This document shows, one piece after another, positions 58,644-64,000 of a stretch of 64,000 bases of DNA. The DNA lies in assembly GCA_964017155.1 (NCBI GenBank), contig OZ024867.1:9565525-9629524 (forward strand). The letters run 5' to 3'. Under the pieces are notes generated by a model. That model was not told the origin of the DNA. It was given only the letters and a program-made list of their open reading frames with translations, and made no database searches. Made by a program: the position numbers and the translations under genes. The first letter of the stretch is position 1. Each line of letters begins with the position of its first letter. The DNA is from Oasisia sp. SBJ-2009 (lineage: Eukaryota; Annelida; Polychaeta; Sabellida; Siboglinidae).

Positions 58644-60644
58644 TCACATTGACCTTGCTCTTGTTGTTGTCATTTCTTGGTCCAGTTGGCCCTTGCGATA
58701 GACTGCCTTCTGTGCAGCCACTCTCGTCTGAGCTGAGGCCTCCCTCTGTCGCTTTGCTGCGCGAACGGCATCAAACCGTTTCCTCTTGTTTACTAACAAA
58801 CGTCTCCTCACTGCGCGTCGGTGCATGTACATTCTGTGATACAATGCCTCGCGTTGTATTTGCGCAGCAACCCGTGCTACCCTGCCACCTCTAGTTATGG
58901 GTGCCCTGTTACTTTCCAGCTTCCTCAGTAGTGAGGCTCCAGTGCCATAATTCAGCCTATCTATGGCTGCACACGCCCTGCCCGTGACATTGCGTGAGAA
59001 GTTCACATTCTTGGGAAGCGATGCCGATAGCGATCGGTTCAAGCCTTCATTTCGGTTCGTGTTCATGCATAACTTCGTCATCTCCAGAGCGCGAACACCG
59101 AGTCTGATGTTAATCAGATTTCGTAGAGTCGCTCTGTCTGTGTCCGTCATGTTCAGATGTGATATACGCCCTGAGTGTAAGTGCACTGATTTCTTCCACC
59201 AGTTCTTGCGTTTGCCACCAGCGCAGACAACAGAGTAGTACCGGCACTTCTCACACTCCCCACTGTAGCAGTCTAGTGTCGTCTCAATGACGCGAGGCAT
59301 CAGTGAGGCCACCTTTTTGGTGTCACCAGCATATAGGTCATTCATCACACTGTGTATTTGATGGCACCTGGTCTTCACGTCAAGTGAAAACATTTTTCTC
59401 TGCTCTTTTCGTATTACTGCTGTCGTCCCCGGAAACATGCGCTCACTAAACTGCGCCTTGATCATTTTCCTAAACAACGACGACCCTAAGTGTGTAGTGT
59501 CAGCTTGTCGCTCGACATTTGACGTTGTTCCTGACATCCCTGCCTTCACGCCTTCGGCACCGTGTGCATCTCCATCGGTGACGGTGTATCGCAGTCCGAC
59601 ATCTTGTGCCGCAAACTGTCGCCCTATCTCAGCCCCTGCTGTATACTCGGAGAGAGGCTCACTGGCTGGCAGCGTTGCCGTACAGTTTGCATGGCCTGGA
59701 CATGTCACATTCACTCCTCGCCTCCTCAGTGAAGCACCCAGTGTGCATAGCTTGTTCTGGATGCTTATCCCAACTATCTCATTCTGTGCTGTCTGCTTCT
59801 CGACAGCAACAGTGATCGCCTGGCTGGCATTCTGTCCTGCGTGATACGCTCCAGTGATGCACGTGGTGTTATAGCGACTATCAATCGCGATATTTATGGG
59901 CGCATTCTCGGGTAGACCACGCAGCCGATTTATTTGCTTCACGTCTTCGCGTTTCTTTGCCAGGTCTGCCAATGTCATCGTCGACGTTGTGTCACCAACC
60001 TTGTTGGCAGTTTTTTGCATGGCGCTGATGCATGGTGATGGCACATTCATACTAGCAAAAATTACTCGGCTCTTTACTATGCCTGTTGTACTCTCCTGTA
60101 ATCCGACTTGCAGTCCAATGTTAGGCGCCGCTGGCTTACGGCCTCGCCTTCCTGTCTCCACTTCATGGTACAGTTTATACATCCTTGATGTGTATCCACA
60201 TTTCTTGCATCGTAGACAACACTGCCAACACAATCCTACTTTGATTTCTCTGCCACACTCGCCTTCCGTCACTGAATGCTCCTCGATGCACTCGTTGTAC
60301 ATCGTTTCCATCCGGCCTTTGTCGTACAGCCGCATTTCCTCACGTGTATCTTCTCCTCCTCCTTGTAGATACACCGATGTCAAGTCGTCATTGTCGTGAT
60401 CATCGCGGCGTGGCCGCAGGATCTTCGCCTCGCCAGAGTGCCCTTCTGCATCTGGCACCTCGATGAGGCCAGCTGGCGTCACTTTTGTGACGCGCGTAAA
60501 CTCAGCTTGGGTAAGTCTGGGCATCCATCGGGCTAAACTTTCTCCATCTCCAGTCTGCTCTTCAATGCTGTCGTCTTTCTTGGACGCGTATGCAGGATGA
60601 CCCTTCCTAAAACCACAGGCCCTTTCACTCTTTCGCGGAGACAT
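58644..60644 (-). CDS. Mutator-like transposase, apparently intact (666 aa)
   Basis: A single uninterrupted frame. The start MSPRKSERACGFRKGHPAY is chosen because family members begin with this basic SER/KRACGFRKGH motif; an upstream Met at 60665 adds 7 residues. Numbered from the upstream Met: Cys motif GLCWQCCLRCKKCGY at about 144-158, GRRGRKPAAPNIGLQVGL at about 172-189, first Asp in INIAIDSRYN (262), CPGH at 322, second Asp in TVTDGDAHG (364), CYSGECEKC at 466-474, and Glu in TNRNEGLNRSL (540), followed by an arginine-rich tail. It is expected to be a nuclear DDE recombinase excising and inserting its element. It lies convergent with the endonuclease copy at 57983. Gene is intronless. The D-D-E assignment follows the family pattern. 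Confidence 0.85.
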   Translation of the reverse strand: MSPRKSERACGFRKGHPAYASKKDDSIEEQTGDGESLARWMPRLTQAEFTRVTKVTPAGLIEVPDAEGHSGEAKILRPRRDDHDNDDLTSVYLQGGGEDTREEMRLYDKGRMETMYNECIEEHSVTEGECGREIKVGLCWQCCLRCKKCGYTSRMYKLYHEVETGRRGRKPAAPNIGLQVGLQESTTGIVKSRVIFASMNVPSPCISAMQKTANKVGDTTSTMTLADLAKKREDVKQINRLRGLPENAPINIAIDSRYNTTCITGAYHAGQNASQAITVAVEKQTAQNEIVGISIQNKLCTLGASLRRRGVNVTCPGHANCTATLPASEPLSEYTAGAEIGRQFAAQDVGLRYTVTDGDAHGAEGVKAGMSGTTSNVERQADTTHLGSSLFRKMIKAQFSERMFPGTTAVIRKEQRKMFSLDVKTRCHQIHSVMNDLYAGDTKKVASLMPRVIETTLDCYSGECEKCRYYSVVCAGGKRKNWWKKSVHLHSGRISHLNMTDTDRATLRNLINIRLGVRALEMTKLCMNTNRNEGLNRSLSASLPKNVNFSRNVTGRACAAIDRLNYGTGASLLRKLESNRAPITRGGRVARVAAQIQREALYHRMYMHRRAVRRRLLVNKRKRFDAVRAAKRQREASAQTRVAAQKAVYRKGQLDQEMTTTRARSM

Positions 60645-60665
60645 GATGACAATTGAAATACACAC

Positions 60666-61520
60666 ACAAAAAATTCCAAATGTGACACACCAGAGTAATC
60701 CAACCTAGTGACCAGCTGACACTAAGCTCACATGGCTGCTGCAACTTTAGTGGGGTGGGGTACATAATTTCCTCCAATCAAGCGATTGTTGTTTACACCA
60801 GTAGTCCCATGTACAATTGATTTGTGATTTACAACCCTCCCTGGATGTGATATGTCAAATATTTTGTTTCTACCAGGTGGCATCAACGCTGGAACAGCCC
60901 ACTTGTGCATCAGGCCTGCATTCTGCCCGCATGTCGTTGACATGTACCTGTGCACGACAGGAAACGAGGCTGCTGTGTGAGTGTTTGATGTGGCTTTTTT
61001 TCATACCCCATATCAGCACTAACACACATGTGTCTTTGGAGCTGGCTATAATTCGTGAAGTTTACACCCTTTTTTTTTAACACATGCGATCTTTTAAAAG
61101 GCAAATGTTTAATATTTTTGGCAAAAAAACAAGCATAATGCAGAATATTAAAAAAAAATACCAACATTGCACTATAGTGATTAAATTCAGTGTCTTCAAG
61201 GTCATCTTAGTGTAACCAATGTGACACTGGGGTCAGAATTCATATAATATCAACTACTATAATTAATGTATTGTCCCACTTCTCGTATCTATATACATCA
61301 TTCATGACACAGTAGATATTTATCCACAAAGGATGGGTGTGACCTTCAAAGACATGTCAGTTAATGTGTGCGGCTATACGGAAAAAATCCTTAGATGAAT
61401 TTCTTTAATATATGCATTGCTTCAATGTAATATATTTTTCGTGAAGATTTGCTCTATTCGGGCAATTTTATTTGAATTTGGACTGGTCTGTTTCCGTGAC
61501 AACATTGAGCAACAGACAAC
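60666..61520. other. region between the two endonuclease/transposase units
   Basis: AT-rich, with short A and T runs. Somewhere here must lie the right end of the first unit and the left end of the second. TIRs were not identified by eye. Short frames are not recognisable. Confidence 0.5.
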
Positions 61521-61919
61521 ATGGACGACGCGTTTGTACTCCATTACAAGGGGAAATTGAGGGAGAAAACAGTTGTGGCAGCAAATGGAGAGTGTTTGTT
61601 GTGGACTGGAAGTAGATGTTGTGTACGGGGAGGGATGGTTGGGAATTATGGGGTGATTTACGTTAAATGTTGGCAACTTCGTGGTGGTGGTTTGCGCTGG
61701 AAACTGATGAGAGTTCATCGTTTAGCATACATGTTGCACCACAAGGAATGGGAACTTCCGCCAGATATGCACTGTAGCCACTTGTGTCACAATTCTCTAT
61801 GTATAAATGTCAATCATTTAATACTCGAGACTCCATTTGTGAATGGTAACAGGAGGCAGTGTGCCAGAGAAAACATATGCTTAGGCCATGATCAAGCCCC
61901 ACCATGCATTTTTTTTTAA
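61521..61919 (+). CDS. I-PpoI-like His-Cys box homing endonuclease (132 aa)
   Basis: The ATG at 61521 (MDDAFVLHYKGK) opens 132 codons. CLLWTG lies at 25-30, and MRVHRLAYMLH follows near 63-73. The core reads HCSHLCHNSLCINVNHL (84-100), then FVNGNRRQC (106-114) and CLGHDQAPPC (120-129). Aligned to I-PpoI (SHLCHNTRC ... LH ... N ... C ... C-x-H ... C), His87 matches the general base H98 and Asn108 the metal ligand N119. C89, C94, H99 and C114, C120, H123, C129 match the two zinc sites. I-PpoI is about 163 aa, so this is a short but complete fold. It should cut DNA in a metal-dependent way. It is convergent with a Mutator-like transposase 420 bp away. The target site is unknown. Confidence 0.82.
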   Translation: MDDAFVLHYKGKLREKTVVAANGECLLWTGSRCCVRGGMVGNYGVIYVKCWQLRGGGLRWKLMRVHRLAYMLHHKEWELPPDMHCSHLCHNSLCINVNHLILETPFVNGNRRQCARENICLGHDQAPPCIFF

Positions 61920-62342
61920 ATACACATACCTTTTAAGAATACGAGGTAATTAAATTAATTGCAATTAGCATGTACTTACCATTGCATAAGTCGTTCATCA
62001 GTCTCCATTTCTTTTGATCAGATCTGTCTGTCTGTGCGTCCTTTTGTTGGCCCATACAGCATTGTGTTTGCAGGTTGTGTCAGACAGTGTAGTCTTTCTT
62101 CTGTTGATCCGGGTCTGGCTTATTGTGTATTGTCTAATTGTCTGTGTACCCTCTGTGTATTCTCTATTGTAAGTAAATCACTGGGGTGTGACAACTCAAG
62201 AGTTCTACTAATTATGTGTGAGCTGGATAGGTGTGGTCGTCAACAGATCTGTCACGAAGACAGTAGGGGTGTTCTTCCACAGTGCTCTTATTCACCTTGA
62301 CCTTGGTTTTTTTCACATTGACCTTGCTCTTATTTGTTGTTG
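61920..62342. other. spacer between convergent genes, second copy
   Basis: Near-identical to 58254-58643, with small indels. No gene seen. Confidence 0.6.
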
Positions 62343-64000
62343 TCATTTCTTGGTCCAGTTGGCCCTTGCGATAGCAGCCACTCTCGTCTGAGCTGAGGCG
62401 TCCCTCTGTCGCTTTGCTGCGCGAACGGCATCAAACCGTTTCCTCTTGTTTACTAACAAACGTCTCCTCACTGCGCGTCGGTGCATGTACATTCTGTGAT
62501 ACAATGCCTCGCGTTGTATTTGCGCAGCAACCCGTGCTACCCTGCCACCTCTAGTTATGGGTGCCCTGTTACTTTCCAGCTTCCTCAGTAGTGAGGCTCC
62601 AGTGCCATAATTCAGCCTATCTATGACTGCACACGCCCTGCCCGTGACATTGCGTGAGAAGTTCACATTCTTGGGAAGCGATGCCGATAGCGATCGGTTC
62701 AAGCCTTCATTTCGGTTCGTGTTCATGCATAACTTCGTCATCTCCAGAGCGCGAACACCGAGTCTGATGTTAATCAGATTTCGTAGAGTCGCTCTGTCTG
62801 TGTCCGTCATGTTCAGATGTGATATACGCCCTGAGTGTAAGTGCACTGATTTCTTCCACCAGTTCTTGCGTTTGCCACCAGCGCAGACACCAGAGTAGTA
62901 CCGGCACTTCTCACACTCCCCACTGTAGCAGTCTAGTGTCGTCTCAATGACGCGAGGCATCAGTGAGGCCACCTTTTTGGTGTCACCAGCATATAGGTCA
63001 TTCATCACACTGTGTATTTGATGGCACCTGGTCTTCACGTCAAGTGAAAACATTTTTTTCTGCTCTTTTCGTGTTACTGCTGTCGTCCCCGGAAACATGC
63101 GCTCACTAAACTGCGCCTTGATCATTTTCCTAAACAACGACGACTCTAAGTGTGTAGTGTCAGCTTGTCGCTCGACATTTGACGTTGTTCCTGACATCCC
63201 TGCCTTCACGCCTTCGACACCGTGTGCATCTCCATCGGTGACGATGTATCGCAGTCCGACATCTTGTGCCGCAAACTGTCGCCCTATCTCAGCCCCTGCT
63301 GTATACTCGGAGAGAGGCTCACTGGCTGGCAGCGTTGCCGTACAGTTTGCATGGCCTGGACATGTCACATTCACTCCTCGCCTCCTCAGTGAAGCACCCA
63401 GTGTGCATAGCTTGTTCTGGATGCTTATCCCAACTATCTCATTCTGTGCTGTCTGCTTCTCGACAGCAACAGTGATCGCCTGGCTGGCATTCTGTCCTGC
63501 GTGATACGCTCCAGTGATGCACGTGGTGTTATAGTGACTATCAATCGCGATATTTATGGGCGCATTCTCGGGTAGACCACGCAGCCGATTTATTTGCTTC
63601 ACGTCTTCGCGTTTCTTTGCCAGGTCTGCCAATGTCATCGTCGACGTTGTGTCACCAACCTTGTTGGCAGTTTTTTGAATGGCGCTGATGCATGGTGATG
63701 GCACATTCATACTAGCAAAAATTACTCGGCTCTTTACTATGCCTGTTGTACTCTCCTGTAATCCGACTTGCAGTCCAATGTTAGGCGCCGCTGGCTTACG
63801 GCCTCGCCTTCCTGTCTCCACTTCACGGTACAGTTTAAACATCCTTGATGTGTATCCACATTTCTTACATCGTAGACAACACTACCAACACAATCATACT
63901 TTGATTTCTCTGGCAACAGTGAAGCTAGGATTGCCACACTCGCCTTCCGTCACTGAATGCTCCTCGATGCACTCGTTGTACATCGTTTCCATCCGGCCTT
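62343..64000 (-). pseudogene. Mutator-like transposase, second copy, broken and cut by the window end
   Basis: About 98% like 58644-60644 by eye, keeping INIAIDSHYN, IVTDGDAHG and NRNEGLNRSL. At 63880-63895 the GLCWQ codons are changed, giving two stops (TGA for Gly, TAG for Gln). A 21-bp insertion lies at about 63918 (GGCAACAGTGAAGCTAGGATT on plus, with one border base ambiguous). A 13-bp deletion near 62374 shifts the C-terminus to IARANWTKK. The N-terminal part runs past the right edge. It cannot make a full transposase unless translation starts downstream of the stops. Confidence 0.82.

Larger units (their letters stand above)
57983..64000. repeat. duplicated 3.66-kb unit: endonuclease plus transposase
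   Basis: Copy 1 (57983 to at least 60400) and copy 2 (about 61652 to the edge) are in the same orientation and offset by 3,660-3,670 bp. Each contains the endonuclease gene on plus and the Mutator-like gene on minus, sharing their 3' spacer. Copy 1 has lost the start of the endonuclease; copy 2 has a broken transposase. Confidence 0.85.

Noticed and set aside
58963..59844. Plus-strand frames opposite the transposase (91 and 135 codons)
   Set aside because: They are antisense shadows of the intact Mutator-like gene and recur only because that gene is duplicated.
60666..61520. Terminal inverted repeats of the endonuclease/transposase unit
   Set aside because: CTTAGTGT and TGTGACAC occur near both presumed ends, but the matches are too short and not in consistent orientation.

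Overview
The window looks like repeat-rich nuclear DNA of an invertebrate animal. It has spliced, intron-split coding pieces with GT/AG borders, a tRNA-derived SINE, CR1-like LINE tails, hAT, Mutator-like and other DNA transposons, and long micro- and minisatellites. I see no bacterial operons, rRNA or CRISPR. This mix is known from lancelets, bivalves, cnidarians and sponges; I cannot name the species.

Layout. (1) 1-31932 is a head-to-tail satellite of about 2,247 bp per unit, with 14 complete or near-complete units, and it continues past the left edge. (2) 31933-39381 is a 7,449-bp element with terminal inverted repeats and a 4-bp target duplication (GCGG), inserted into the last satellite unit. 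It carries a promoter-like 5' end, one coding exon, a foldback element and large microsatellites. (3) 39382-41332 is the rest of the interrupted unit, where the array ends, with a 907-bp tandem duplication over the edge. (4) 41333-44880 holds simple repeats, a LINE fragment, a CpG-rich segment and a SINE. (5) 44887-47690 holds tandemly duplicated laminin-type EGF exons, one of them a hybrid. (6) 47681-49370 is a broken hAT-type gene, split by a LINE. (7) 49929-55100 is a decayed multi-exon transposase-like gene of the GQNKN/GHTKF family. Two of its own coding segments have expanded into minisatellites of 37 bp and 24 bp. (8) 56528-64000 holds three Mutator-like transposase genes on the minus strand, one intact, and two copies of a small I-PpoI-like His-Cys box endonuclease gene on the plus strand.

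The most interesting points are the repeated pairing of an I-PpoI-like nuclease with a Mutator-like transposase in a 3.66-kb duplicated unit; the minisatellites grown from transposase exons; the promoter-like motif cluster in every satellite unit; and the TIR element inserted exactly into that cluster. Most coding pieces are mobile-element genes, and apart from the EGF-like exons I recognise no ordinary host gene.
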